DNA of 64,000 bases from Taiwanofungus camphoratus (taxonomy: Eukaryota; Basidiomycota; Agaricomycetes; Polyporales; Taiwanofungaceae), in NCBI GenBank assembly GCA_003999685.1, contig CP021221.1, positions 2,604,001 through 2,668,000 on the forward strand, written 5' to 3'. The notes beneath the pieces were generated by a model. The model did not search any database. It worked only from the letters and a program-made list of their open reading frames with translations, and was not told where the DNA came from. Positions 13,793 to 24,790 of the stretch are shown in pieces. A program made the position numbers and the translations under genes. Position 1 is the stretch's first letter; each line of letters opens with the position of its first letter.

Positions 13793-15095
13793 ATGATTCA
13801 ACTCTTCCTCTTGCTGTGTACCCTCTTGTGTACGTCTTTCGCTCTGACCTTCAGGGCGGCAGACTTCTCTTCGCTGTTGCTGGTGGAGAGCCAGGGCGTG
13901 AAATTCTCAGACAATGGAGCTATACTTCCGTTTGAAGACATCTTGCAATTGCATGGGTTAAACACTGCACGGATTCGGGTGTGGACCGCAGGGCAGTACG
14001 ACTTGGATTATGGTTTGACTTTGGCAAAACGGGTGAAGGCCGCGGGCATGGTCCTCATAGTGGACCTGCATTATAGCGATACATGTAGGTCTCGAGAGAT
14101 CAAACAGGGCACGGAGCTGCCTCTGAGTGACTGCTGGTAGGGGCGGATCCCGGTCATCAAGCCATCCCTGCAGGTTGGCCGACTAATCTCGACGGGCTGA
14201 ATGCACGGATGTACTCGTATGTCTTCATGGTATGTTCGGGACGCTTTGTAGATTCTGAACAATTTGCAGGTATACACAGAGTATTGTGACGGCTTTCGCT
14301 GCACAAGGTACACCTATTGACATTCTTCAGGTTGGTTCCTGCGAATGCATTTCTTAGATCGATTTAGGGACCTGCTCCTTTCTAGGTCGGCAATGAGATC
14401 AATGACGGCTTGCTCTGGCCGCTCGGCCAAATCTCGGTCAACGGCATTGAACCCGTGTCTCAGCTTCTCCACTCGGCAATACAAGGCGCCAAGTCTGCCG
14501 GCGCGTCGAAATTCCTCATACACCTTGCAAACGGATGGGACTGGGCTGGACTAGAGTCGTTCTTCTCGACCGTCTTCATTCCGGGTGCCCTTTCCTCCTC
14601 GGAGGTCGACATTATCGGAGTGTCGTTCTACCCGTTCTATGGCACCAATGCCACTTTGTCCGCTTTGCAGTCATCGCTTACGAATTTGGTCAACATGTTT
14701 GGCAAAGATGTAGTGGTGGCAGAAACAGACTGGCCTGTGTCTTGCCCGGATGTCACATTGAGTGAACCGAGCATACCAGTATCGGTCACTGGCCAGGAGC
14801 TTTGGACTAGTGACATCAGAGACATCCTCGCTGGTCTCCCGGGTGGAAGAGGGCAAGGCATTTGTGAGTGCCGGATTATTAAAGAATGGAGCGCGTGGTA
14901 AACCATGCATATATTGTTTCAGTCTATTGGGAGCCAGGATGGGTCGGAAATGCTGCCTTGGGGTCTTCATGTGCTGTAGGTGAAATTGCGGAGGATAAAT
15001 TGGCAATACTGATGTTATTATAATAGGATAACCTGCTTGTCACATCGTCTGGTGCAACCAGACCCTCAATCAATATTTTCGGAAGTGATATGTGA
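13793..15095 (+). CDS. Secreted arabinogalactan endo-beta-1,4-galactanase (GH53)
   Basis: GH53 enzymes cut beta-1,4-galactan side chains of pectin outside the cell. Six exons (13793-14084, 14141-14216, 14270-14330, 14386-14863, 14923-14975, 15027-15095) give 342 residues. A signal peptide of about 17 residues (MIQLFLLLCTLLCTSFA) is followed by FRAADFSSLLLVESQG. The family pattern NTARIRVWTAGQYDLDYGL and VDLHYSDTWADPGHQ is present. The acid/base Glu lies in VGNEINDGLLWP and the nucleophile Glu in VVVAETDWPV. Near the C-terminus FYWEPGWVGN closes the barrel. It looks intact. This is a plant-cell-wall enzyme, in keeping with a plant-associated or saprotrophic fungus. Confidence 0.95.
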
Positions 15096-15712
15096 GATTG
15101 AGGGGTCTTATGTACCGTTTCAATCTTGTGGGCACCCGGTGTATGCAAAGGTGGAAATGCCGGATTCATCAGCTGTATGTACGATCGAATACTGGTATAA
15201 CATGGGATATCATTTCAAATGGGTTGGAAGGACCAGAAGTCAATTTGAGACTACATTCTCTGTTGTTAATCAGACGAACTGATCGAATGGTCTCCTCAAC
15301 TTTCAAAATTTGTTCATCATTGGTAAGAGGGATAGAGCGTGTCGGGATGCTCGCCGAAGCAAGCCTAATTCAAAGAGATGTGCTGCCCTCCACATCTGGA
15401 CGCGTTACATTAATTGAACGCGCATACGGCTGCGTGGTAAGGCTGAGATCAATATGCTTCTTTTACCAATCAACTGTCTCATCTGCCCAAGGACAAGTCT
15501 CTGTAACGGTCTATGTAGCGTACTTCCTCGTTGACGTTTGGCCAGGAGTAAAGCAGGTTCTTAAAACGTCAGACTGACTATTGAAGGAAGTGAGTCGAAA
15601 TATACTTCTCGGCAAGACTCCAGTCAGAATGTTACTGTGACCATGAAAGCCGTCGGTCTCCTAACCCAAGCATGTCCCATTCTGTGCACAAATCATGAAA
15701 TTATCAGAGGGA
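15096..15712. other. Intergenic, no gene seen
   Basis: The region downstream of the GH53 gene carries only short frames without recognisable conservation. It probably includes the GH53 3' UTR and flanks the transposable element. Confidence 0.4.
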
Positions 15713-15740
15713 TACTGTACTGGCATGACCATAGGTTCAG
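15713..15740 (+). repeat. Left terminal inverted repeat of the MITE
   Basis: This 28-bp repeat begins TACTGTACTGGCA and ends AGGTTCAG. It pairs with the right end with 27 of 28 matches by eye. Confidence 0.85.
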
Positions 15741-16398
15741 CCGGTGTGACGTGTGACACCCTTGAACCACAGTTCAAGGGCCCGCGTGATGCAGGACAGA
15801 GCCCTTAGTTCAGTTCAAGTGTGGGTGTGACACATTTGTGACTGAACTAAGGACCTAAGGTCCGTCCTAAACTGGTGTGACACCTGCTTTTGCAATAGAA
15901 TATTGAGCTAGCAACCTATTTAGTGTGATGTTTGTAGGTCACTGTGGAGAAAAACAGCATAAATCATAAGACCCAACTTATGTATATAGTAATTTACAAG
16001 TCATACTTGAACATTACAGACTTGCTCTCTGCCGCTGAGCATGACTTTGGTACCTGAAATGCAACCATAGATCAAGATGAGCCAGCAGCTTTCTCGGCAT
16101 ATCTGTGTAATGTCATTAAGGAGCTAGAAGCCTTTGCAAAACTGTTTGCAAACAGGCTCCAAAAGACATCCAAGCCACCTGTAAAAAGACAAAAAATTAC
16201 AGTAGTTTTCAATGCAATTGTCTTATTTGTTACTTCTATAGGATGCCACTAGAGTTTACAAGCTGTTTTGAGTCTCAACTGAAGGCTGAACAGCCAGGAA
16301 ACAGTGTGTGACCAATGGTTCGGACCCCAGTTCAGACCCCCTTGGGACGCGTGACATTTGAACTAACTGCCCAGTTCAAGGGGGCCTGTGACGCGTGA

Positions 16399-16426
16399 CT
16401 GAACCTATGGTCGTGCCAGTACAGTA
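16399..16426 (-). repeat. Right terminal inverted repeat of the MITE
   Basis: The reverse complement equals the left end except for one transition. The sequence outward of it (GAGTGAGT) shows no long duplication with the left flank, which fits a 2-bp TA duplication. Confidence 0.85.
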
Positions 16427-16608
16427 GAGTGAGTCGGCACACGAAGCTGCGAAGTCCGGAACAAACGGACACGTGGTTATGAAGCGATCGGCCGATTTCA
16501 ATTAGCGCGTCCCGTGCCATCCCGTTCCGAAACAAGAAAGAAGTCACCCCTGACTTAACATCCTGGCCCACACACTCTTCTTGGGCCGACCGAGATTCCT
16601 TCCAGACT

Positions 16609-18627
16609 ATGCGGTTCTCAAGTGTTCGACCATATGTGTATTCTGCTGCTCACCGTCGATTCTCATTAGCTACCGCGCATTATCGCCCTGCTGTCCATCT
16701 GCTAGTTAATCGTTCGGTACCACAGAGAAGACGGCTCAATTCCTCCTTAGCAGCAGAGCGGTCAAGTCGGGAGGATGCAACCATACTTCGAGCCGAGTAT
16801 TCTCCTTCGTCTCAATCGCAAGCATGTGAGATCATACGATTTCTAGTTGATTTTCTTTAGCTGACCGAGATTGATCTGAGACGCGCAGCTGCGTCCAGTC
16901 CACTGCAACGATATGACAAGCTCGTAGAGTCGGGAACTTTGCGACCTGACGACCACCAACGGCGCATCATACAGAAACTGCAGAATTTGCATGACAACGT
17001 GGTGGCCTACTCGCCTCCGAAGGTTCATTCCGCGCACGCACAGCCATCTCTAGTTCGTCCGTTCCCTGACCATGACAGACAGCCGCCTTGATGTACCTAC
17101 TCCTCGGTATCCAGTTCTCCCGCTTATTCTCCCGCAACGAGGTCCGCGATCCCGGTGTGGTTCCACCGGAATTGCTCCCCAAGGGCCTTTATCTTTTCGG
17201 AGACGTTGGGACTGGCAAGACGATGCTTATGGACCTTTTCTACGAGACACTCCCTCCACACATCAAGTGCAAGCGGCGGGTGCATTTTCATGCCTTCATG
17301 ATCGATGTGCACAAGCGTATACATGCCACGAAGGCGAAGTTAGGTCACCGCGGGGGTGACCCTATTGCTCCAGTGGCACGGGACTTGGCAAACGAGGCAT
17401 ACATTCTATGCTTTGACGAGTTCCAGGTGCGGTGAGCGGCCCGCTTCCTACTACCCACAGTGACATGTTTTCGAGCGATCACCTTGCAGGTCACAGACAT
17501 CGCGGACGCGATGATTCTGCGGCAATTATTCGAAAGCCTGCTGCATCATGGAGTCATTTGTGTGATCACTTCGAAGTAGGTGTACTGATATGATGATCTG
17601 CATCCGGCGTATTGACTCGGGGTCATTTGCAGCCGTCATCCGAATGAACTCTACAAGAATGGCATTCAACGGTCCAGTTTCGAGCCCTGCATAGAACTTC
17701 TCAAGACTCGACTCGATGTCACAGATCTCGACTCTGGCACAGGTTAGCCATACCTTTTCTCATTTTCCTTCTACGACAACGAGATATATGGTATATCAGA
17801 CTACCGTCGCGTGCCGCGTGCCCTCTCGCACGTCTACTTCGACCCTCTAACCCCGGAGAACGACGCGGAAGTGGAAAAACTCTTCGACGCGCTCACCTCT
17901 GACCCGTCCGACCCGGTGCAGCAAAATCGCAAGCTTACCACCTGGGGGCGCACGATCTCGGTCCCGGAGAGCAGCAGCACGGTCGCAAAGTTCTACTTCG
18001 ATCACCTTTGTGGGATGCCGCTCAGCGCAGCGGACTATCTAGAGATCACGAAGAATTTTAAGACGATCTTCGTCCTGGACGTGCCTAAGATGGGGCTTAA
18101 CCAGAAGGACATGGTAAGCTGCACTAGAGCTGGTGCACTGTGATGTCAACTGAGTGAGATATAGGCTCGCAGATTCATCACATTTATTGATGGTACGTTC
18201 ATTCCTTCTTTGGCGGGTGCATTTGATTGACAACGGACCTTTAGCATGTTACGAGAGCAAGGTAATGTCGCTGTTTGTCCTTCGACAGCTGTAATTGACA
18301 GCGTGTCTCAGACCAAATTATTCGTCACTTCTGAAGTCCCGATTACCAAGGTCTTCGCAGAAGATTCTGATAGCAAGAGCAGCGACATCTCGGACCAGAT
18401 GCGGAGCCTTATGGACGATCTCGTGCGCTCTTCTGTTTTTTTTTGTACGGGGGTGTTCTGGCTCACTATCATACTGTGCCTCTTTCCCATAGGGGCTATC
18501 GAGCGACACGGTGATTTCCAGCTCAATGTTCTCTGGAGACGAGGAGCTGTTTGCTTTTGCGCGGTGTTGCTCAAGGTTGACGCAGATGGGAAGCAAGGAA
18601 TGGGCAGAGTCGAGCGGGGCGTCATGA
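16609..18627 (+). CDS. AFG1: AFG1/LACE1-type mitochondrial AAA+ ATPase
   Basis: Afg1 is a mitochondrial inner-membrane ATPase that helps remove misassembled respiratory-chain subunits. Ten exons are inferred: 16609-16821, 16861-17022, 17115-17426, 17490-17575, 17633-17742, 17800-18113, 18165-18192, 18245-18261, 18312-18422 and 18493-18627 (about 495 residues). The first 45 residues are Arg/Ser-rich without acidic residues, typical of a mitochondrial presequence. Walker A is GDVGTGKTML, followed by LMDLFYETLP and FHAFMIDVHKRIH; Walker B is ILCFDEFQVTDIADAM; sensor 1 is ITSNRHPNELYKNG. The C-terminal MARRFITFIDACYE and KLFVTSEVP stretches are family signatures. The first intron works in phase only with a GC donor at 16822; its GT alternative at 16826 leads to a stop. 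Confidence 0.92.
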
Positions 18628-18816
18628 TCATTATTGACAGGTCGGAAAGGCATAGATGCGCATAGTATCACCGCTGCATGTATCGAGATCTAGTCTATCT
18701 ACGTATTAGCTAATAGGCGATAATGTATACTTATTGCTTACCCCACAAGTCAGTCGCATAAGAAGCTTATCTCGATCTCCAATTCTTATCGCCACCGCGT
18801 CTTGCCTGCTGCCACC

Positions 18817-19590
18817 ATGCCCACCGCGCCCCCAGAACCATTCCGTCCAGCCCTGCTCATCGTCGACGTGCAGGAGGACTTCTGCCCGCCCGTACCCGTC
18901 CCTTTTCCTCGCTATCGCCCGCACAGACACCGCTGATAGCCTGCTCCCGCGCAGCACGGCGCCCTCGCCGTCCCCGACGGGCGCGCAGTCGTGCCCGTCA
19001 TCAACACGCTCCTCCAGCTGCCCTTCGCGCTCACCGCCGCGACGCGCGACCACCACCCGCCGGGCCACACCAGCTTCGCCGCGAGCCACGCCGGCGCACA
19101 GCCGTACGCCTCCTTCGCGACCGTCGCGAACCCCGCGAACCCCGCGGAGACGTACGCGACGCGGCTGTGGCCCGTGCACTGCGTCGCGGGGACGCCGGGG
19201 GGCGAGCTCGCGCGCGGGCTGGACGCGGCGCGCGTCGCGCGCGTCGTGCTCAAGGGCACGGACCCGCGCGTGGAGATGTACTCCGCGTTCCGCGCGCCGC
19301 TGCGCGACCCGCCGCTCGCGTCGGCGGTGAGCGAGCTCGGGGCGCTGCTCGCGGCGCGCGGGGTGACGGACGTGTACGTGGCGGGCCTGGCGGGGGACTA
19401 CTGTGTTCTGTGGAGCGCGGTGGACAGCGCGGAGGGCGGGTGGCGGACGTACGTGGTTGAGGAGGCTGTGCGGAGCGTGGGCGGGCGGGAGGGCTGGGAG
19501 AGTGCCGTCGGCGAGATGGAAGCGAAGGGCGTGAGGATCGTGCATGCGGATGGGGAGGAGGTGGGGTGGGTCAGGAATCTGGCTGCATGA
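18817..19590 (+). CDS. PNC1: Nicotinamidase (PNC1)
   Basis: Pnc1 hydrolyses nicotinamide to nicotinate in NAD+ salvage and relieves sirtuin inhibition. Two exons (18817-18891, 18955-19590) give 236 residues. The start has a strong context (GCCACCATG). The catalytic triad is visible: Asp in LLIVDVQEDF, Lys in VVLKGTDPRVEMYSAF and Cys in GLAGDYCVLWSA. The metal-site segment DHHPPGHTSF (Asp and two His) is also present, as is WPVHCVAGTPGGEL. The gene is extremely GC-rich with G/C at most third positions, unlike AFG1 200 bp upstream. It converges on the TDA3-like gene. Confidence 0.95.
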
Positions 19591-20193
19591 GCGGTATGTT
19601 GTCCTTTCATGGCGGCGTGGTTTAGGCCTCGCATTCTCAGGCTTTCGAGTCGCGCAGACAAGTGACAGACTGATATCCCACTCCCCCCTAGGTATGCTCG
19701 CGGTGCGCGCGCTGATATGTTGTATTAGAAGACTTGTGCTATATCGAGGATTGTATTTCTCTCATAACATCTCTCGGTTTGTTTTCGTGCTAGAGAGCTG
19801 AACCATAAGTATGAATCTTCAGGTGTGCATGACTGAGTAGGTGACGATGTCTTCTACCGTAAATGCATTCCAGGCCGGCTATCGCTGCAGCCAAGGTAAT
19901 CCAATGAGAGGGCGAGCGCGCACCGTCCCCGACGCGTTGCCCATTTTGTATCACGCGCCGCCCCGCCTCCTGCGGTAATAGCCAGACGCGTTCCTCGAGC
20001 GTGCAGTACGGAGCCCATCACACAGCACAAAAAGGGCACAAAAAGGGCCATATATTGAGCACCACAACCTTACAAACGAACCAGCAAGCCTCCAGACTGC
20101 CCGTGATCCTACGCCGTCGTCCTGCCCAGGCACCTTGTTTTCTCCTCCTCCGCCGCCCATCTGCCGCCTCCCCGCCCCGGCGCCAACACACAT
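19591..20193. other. Intergenic between convergent genes
   Basis: No coding frame of note is visible. The composition drops toward neutral between two very GC-rich genes, and the stretch presumably holds the two 3' UTRs. Confidence 0.4.
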
Positions 20194-21836
20194 CTACCAG
20201 TGCGCGAGCGCGCTGACGTCCGCGCTCGTCGGCTGCCCAAGCACCATCTCGCTCACGACCTTCCCTGTCCCCAGGCTCAGGCTGATCCCCCACGGCCCGT
20301 GGCCCGTCGCGACGAACACGCCCCCCCTGCCCTTCGCCCCTCCCTCCCCCTCCCCCTCCCCCACTCGCACCCCCTCTCCCGCCGCGCCCCAGCCGAGGTC
20401 CGCATCAGGCACGCGCGCGACGACCGGGCGCCCCGTCGCGCTCACGGGGCGGAAGCACACGCCCTCGCGCCGCACCTCGACGTCGGGCCCGCACAGGCGG
20501 CGGCCGACCGCGACGAGGCGCGCGACCGCGGCGGGCTCCGCGCGCGCGCGTCCGTCGCGTGCGCGGGGAGCGCGAGCCCGCGCGTGTTGAGCCCGCCGAG
20601 CCACACGTCGCCGCCCGCGCGCGAGAAGAGCTCGGGCGAGAAGCCGCTGCGGTCCGACGTGAACACTGCGTGGCACGGCGCGTCCGCGTCTGCGTCTGCG
20701 TCTGCGTCTGTGTCTGTGTCTGTGTCTGTGTCCGCGCCCGGGCCCGGGGCGGGCGGCGGGGGCGGCCAGTGCTTGGAGCGGAGGACGACGGAGTGCCCTG
20801 CGAGCGCGGAGATGCGGGGCGCGCGGGGGGCGTGCGGGAAGAGCGTGGAGTAGACCTGCGGCGTCCAGCAGCCTGCGGCGATGACGACGTTGTCGCAGGG
20901 GATGTCGAGCGTGCGGGCGGGTGCGGGGGGCGTGTCTGCGCCGGCGTGTGGCGCGAGGAGCTCGAGGCGGAGGAGGGCGCGCGCGGAGGGGTCTGCGGGG
21001 TCTGCGCGCAGGAGCCGTGTCGCGCGGGCGGGGTGGTGGAGGGCTACGCCGGCCGCGAGACACTGCTCGAGGAGGAACTCGCAGAGGCGCAGCGGGTGAC
21101 TGGCGGCGCGGCGCGTGCGTCGTGTGTCGATCGAGATGGTTCGTCGCGCGCGCGGGGAGACGGCGGAGGGAACCGAAAGCGGTGTGCAAGACAATCAGCA
21201 CGGTTCACGATGCACGCAGCGGGGCGCACGCGCACATGCCGGTGGGTGCAGGGCGGTGTGGGCGCGGGCGCGGACGCGGGCGGGGCGGAGTGGGGGGTAG
21301 ACGGGTGAAGTGCGCACTCACACTTGGCCTGTAGAGCTCCTGTCCGAGATGGCCTGGAGCGCGCTCGGGCGCGCGCGCAGCCACGTCGGGCTCTCCGGGT
21401 CGAGGGCCTGGGTGTGCACGTGCGGATGCTGCCCCTCGACGACCGTCGCGCGGCTCGCGTCGCTCAGGAGCCAGTCGCCGCCTCGGCCACCGTCACCCGC
21501 CTCGCCGCCGCCGTCCAGGCGCGTCTCGTCGCGCTCGTCGTGCTCGTCGTGGCGGTCAAGCGAGTAGCTGACGCTCTCGCTCCATCCCCAGCGGGCGCGG
21601 CCGGCGTGTGCGCGGGCGAGGGCGCGGTGGAGGTCGAAGGAGAGGGCGCCGAGGGGGGCGAGGGCGGGGGCGAACCAGTCCTTGGCGAGAAAGCCGGCTG
21701 CCTTGCCCGAGGCAGAGGCGAAGAGGACGGGGGACGGGTAGACGAGGTGGACGCGGTGTGGCTGGTGGGACTGGGCGAGGTAGAAGGCGGTGGAGAGGCC
21801 GATGATGCCGCTGCCGAGGACGACGGTGGTGGGCAT
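20194..21836 (-). CDS. TDA3-like FAD-dependent oxidoreductase (DAO family) with an apparent frameshift
   Basis: Exon 1 (21836-21322) opens with a Rossmann FAD-binding motif, TTVVLGSGIIGLSTAFYLA. Exon 2 starts at 21099 after a 222-bp intron, unusually long here. Later family elements are NVVIAAGCWTPQVYSTL, GHSVVLRSKHW, DVWLGGLNTRG and the closing ATGHGPWGISLSLGTGKVV, which binds FAD in the DAO superfamily. The layout is that of the fungal Tda3/FOXRED-like group; the substrate is unknown. Within exon 2 the reading frame must change inside a run of CG dinucleotides at about 20539-20552 (from ATDARAR to RAEPAAVARLVAVGRR). One CG unit fewer would keep the frame. This may be a sequencing slip or a real mutation. 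A hexanucleotide repeat encodes an Asp-Thr/Asp-Ala tract. Confidence 0.8.
20682..20736 (-). repeat. Hexanucleotide microsatellite inside the TDA3-like gene
   Basis: The + strand reads about nine GTCTGC/GTCTGT/GTCCGC units in tandem. On the coding strand it encodes alternating Asp with Thr or Ala (about 17 residues, DTDTDTDADADADA). A loop insertion that changes by two residues per unit is expected to vary between strains. Confidence 0.85.
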
Positions 21837-21987
21837 GGCGAGTGCGGGTGCGAGTGCGGGTGGCCGAGTGTGTGCGGCGTGCGGCCAGATAAGGTGACAT
21901 CACTGCTGCATGTTCCATGGCCTTCCTGTGTATTCCATGGCTGCCGCGGCACTACGGTACATCAAGATTGGCTAGCTACCCCGCCCC

Positions 21988-22593
21988 TCACGGCACACCC
22001 GTCAGCGTCTTTCCGCGCGTGTCAATCGTGAAGCTTCCCCGGCCCACGTCCTTCGACAGCACCTCCGTCCCGTGGAACCCCTCCCCCGCCTGCATCTCGC
22101 CCTTGTTCAGCAGCTGCTCGACCGCGTCCGTGTCCTTGTGCGTGCCAAACACCGAGTCGAGCTGCTGGCGCGACGCCTGCCCGAGCAGGCCCTGCGCGCC
22201 CTGGTTCGAGAAGAACACCTGGAACGCTGTGTGCACCGTGTGTCTGAGCACGCGTGAACGGCAGGCGGTGATCGGGGTACGTACAGTCGACGACGTCTGT
22301 GAGCGGGATCGTGCTGCTGGTGGGATCAGTGCGCTGCCACGGACACGGAGAGGGAATGTGGGATTTACGTGTCTGGGCCGTGATGTGACATCAGTGGCAC
22401 ATCGATAGGGAGAAGAGAAGGACGCACCGCCTGCCTTCCACCGCTGGTACTGCGTGCGCGAATCACGAGCGTGAGCTTCACTTCAGGGCTAGACGCGAGG
22501 AGAACGCACTTCCTGGGGGTTCACGATGACGATGTATTCGTCCGTCGACTGCGTGTCCGGCTTGTACACGACCTTGCTCAGAGACTTGGGCAT
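21988..22593 (-). CDS. SBDS-N-domain small protein (RTC3/YHR087W type)
   Basis: Four exons (22593-22510, 22449-22435, 22333-22285, 22226-21988) give about 128 residues. The chain starts MPKSLSKVVYKPDTQSTDEY and continues IVIVNPQEYQRWK, STIPLTDVVDSFQVFF, GAQGLLGQASRQQLDSVFG and ending GSFTIDTRGKTLTG. This is the stand-alone SBDS N-terminal domain (FYSH fold) of fungal Rtc3, implicated in RNA metabolism and stress. The second intron is in phase only if it begins with GC (AAG|GCAGGC at 22434); the nearby GT (22427) shifts the frame into a stop. The exon between is only 15 nt. Confidence 0.82.
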
Positions 22594-23560
22594 GATGCTG
22601 TGTGGTAACAACGAGAGTCAAGTGATTGGTGGCAGCGGTTGGTATTCGACCTGTCTGCGATGGCGATGCTGCCTGTCGTCTGCGCGTATATGTAGGCCGC
22701 AGTGACGTCACCCAGCGGGGCATGTGACATCATGACGGCCCCTCGTATGTTCCCAGCGTCTGTGCGCTCTCAGGCTCTCTCCCAGACTCCTCTCTGTGCC
22801 GCGCCGCGAAGCGAGGCTGGAACCATTCAGACGCCGCTCGTCGCTCTGCAGTTGGGGGCGGCGATCCCGATCGACGCCAGGCGTGTTGCAAAGTGTAAAT
22901 CGTGTCCAACACGTCGACGTCATCCGCGTCTGCAGCGCGCGATCGGTCGGTCAAGCTTCGTCGATGCCCGCCACGTGCTAGGCTACACGCAGCCGCTCGT
23001 TCTGGCATGTGCGGAGCCATGGATGCACTGAACGTCTCAGCTGACCAGCTCGGAACAGACCCGAAGTAGGCCTAGTACTTTCGACTTTCGACATAGGACG
23101 CGCGCTGTGCACGCACTGCCGTCATGATCACGTATATTATCGAGCCAGTATGAACAGCACGCGATAATCCGAGCGCGATGCCTGGAGACTGTGCCAGTGC
23201 GGGCGGGAGGAAGGGGAACCAAGATGACCTTCTGGCAGATGCCAGTGCATGCAGGAAGCAGGAAGCACAGTCGAGACGCGACCACCATCCTTTCGAGCTC
23301 GCGTTGGCCGGTACTACGTACGATGGGCACGTCGGGCATCCAGCCCCGCTCGCGATCGGATCCCCCGCTCGAGTCCAGAGCCTGAGTGACCCCGGCGCGT
23401 CGTCAGTGCGAAGCGCCGCAACGCCCGCGGAGCGGGATCCGCCGGTAAACCGAAGGCCCAGCGACTCAAATAGGACGAAGCCAAGGCCGCGTAGGAGGAT
23501 CCCTCCAGGACGCATCAGGGATGAACAGGCTGCGTCGACGCGCGGGGGCAGCGCGGGCGC
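22594..23560. other. Gene-poor upstream region
   Basis: Several medium-length frames occur on both strands because GC content is high, but none shows a domain or consistent codon use. The first 150 bp should contain the RTC3 promoter. I see no RNA gene or repeat here. Confidence 0.4.
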
Positions 23561-24790
23561 GGCGCGTGCGTGCGGCAGACCGTGTCAAGGGCTGTCCGGG
23601 CGGGCATCTCACAAGAAGCCTGGACCGAGCATGTGCAGGGCGCACGTACTGCGCGCCGCTTGCTCGCAGCCCTCAGTCCCATAGAACACCCAGCGAGACA
23701 CATGTTCTGCGTGCAACTCGGGGCACACTGACATGTGCATTCAAACTGGGTAGCCTCGTGCAAAGCACCGTGATGTACAGATGGCGAGGCCGATATGGCC
23801 TTACATTAGCGTAGCGCACGGGCAATCATCAATACTACCATGTTTCTGGGCGATCATAAGGAGCTGCCGCGGATAAAAGCAAGGGGTGTAGAATATCCTG
23901 TGACGTGCATCCATAGGAAGTCGTCAACACGATGGTGGATATCGAACTGCTTATGGAGCCTGACAGACCACGAGACCGTGCTTACGCGCCCCAGGCAGGC
24001 ACTCTGCGCGCGCTCGCCTTGTGTGCAGCATACGTTGTATGTCCCACGCTGTGATGCCGGACGCGCGTTCGGCCGACCGTGGGCAGGCACACCCAAATAA
24101 ACGGCGAAAATTATACTGCAGGCCGATGGGGAAGTCGCGAAACTCCGGATGGCTGGGGGACGGCTGTACAGTCCCGTGCGTTGGCTGTCTTCCGAGAGCG
24201 GGATGGACTCTGCGCGTCTGGATCATCCTTCCGGGTCGGGAGCGTGCCGCCGTCTCCACATTTGGCCATGTGTCCAGCTGGTCGCACGGCGTACCAGCGT
24301 CGTCCGATACAGCACACAGTCGTCGATATATAGCTAGTCGACTAGTCATCCTCACCGTTGTTCTCTGGCAGAAACCCGCCGCATTTTGGGTGTGTGCAGA
24401 ACCCGTCCCGCGTGATGACGTCTACCGCAATGTCTGTCCAGGAAACCGCGTCCGGGTCCTCGCTGGGCATGCAGGCCATCCTGGGGGGCCAGCAGGCATG
24501 CCTGAAGAACGCATTCCATCTAGCCTCCGTGCCGTACAGGGCAGCAATTTGGGAGCAGCTCCGGAGGAAGCAGACGTGCGTTTGAAGGTCCGGCTCGGAT
24601 ATCGCTTCTCTGATCATCAAGATCAGTTCGTCGGGAATGCGACCAAGGATGCCGTTCTGCATGCGCGCGTTTGCGCGCCGGTGTCTGCGTAAAGGCGTCA
24701 AAGTAGATGGTGTGACAAGGGCGCTTTCTTATGCTGACGGAACTGCTTTTGTGGGCAGGGAATTTACCCAGGGGGATCCGAACTTCGAGC
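23561..24790. repeat. Tandem duplication, unit A (GC-rich copy)
   Basis: The unit aligns by eye with 25140-26480 over its whole length. Shared marks include the GGTGTGACAAGGGCGCTTTC segment near 24709 (unit B 26417), the F-box exon, the GGGACATAC/GGGATATAC exon 2 end and the TTCAAACTG ... CAAAGCAC segment near 23740 (unit B 25290). Unit A keeps a higher GC content; many of the differences are transitions. Confidence 0.8.
23951..24662 (-). pseudogene. F-box gene copy A, probably decayed
   Basis: The first exon (24662-24356) is open: MQNGILGRIPDELILMIREA is an F-box, followed by FLRSCSQIAALYGTEARWNAFF and SEDPDAVSWTDIAVDVITRDGFC. It ends at a GTGAGG donor matching the donor of copy B. Exon 2 should start at 24277 (AGHMAKCGDGGTLP, matching AVCLAECGDSHTLP in B), but about 70 bp present in B are missing soon after. 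The rest of the homologous exon (FRDFPIGLQYNFRRLF ... GITAWDIQRML) therefore lies in another frame. Loss of function is likely, unless an unseen splice event restores the frame. Confidence 0.6.

Larger units (their letters stand above)
15713..16426. mobile_element. Non-autonomous DNA transposon (MITE), 714 bp
   Basis: The ends are inverted copies of each other: 15713-15740 reads TACTGTACTGGCATGACCAT followed by AGGTTCAG, and the reverse complement of 16399-16426 is the same except for one base (CATGACC versus CACGACC). Weaker subterminal motifs continue inward on both sides (GTTCAAGGGCC, GTGTGACAC, repeated GTTCAGT). No transposase frame lies inside. The outermost TA on each side could be a TA target-site duplication, as in Tc1/mariner elements, leaving a CTGTACTGGCA terminus; a family assignment from the ends alone is tentative. 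Near identity of the two ends suggests a fairly young insertion. Confidence 0.8.

Noticed and set aside
20559-21334. Long + strand frames of 137-249 residues antisense to the FAD oxidoreductase
   Set aside because: They are Arg/Ala/Gly-rich translations of GC-rich DNA opposite a gene with clear domains, so they are shadows.
21324-22031. A 235-residue + strand frame
   Set aside because: It is antisense to exon 1 of the FAD oxidoreductase, without any domain; GC-rich DNA rarely contains stops.
23072-23515. A 147-residue minus-strand frame near the F-box duplication
   Set aside because: It starts well in GC-rich DNA but shows no domain, no splice partners and no counterpart in the second duplication unit.
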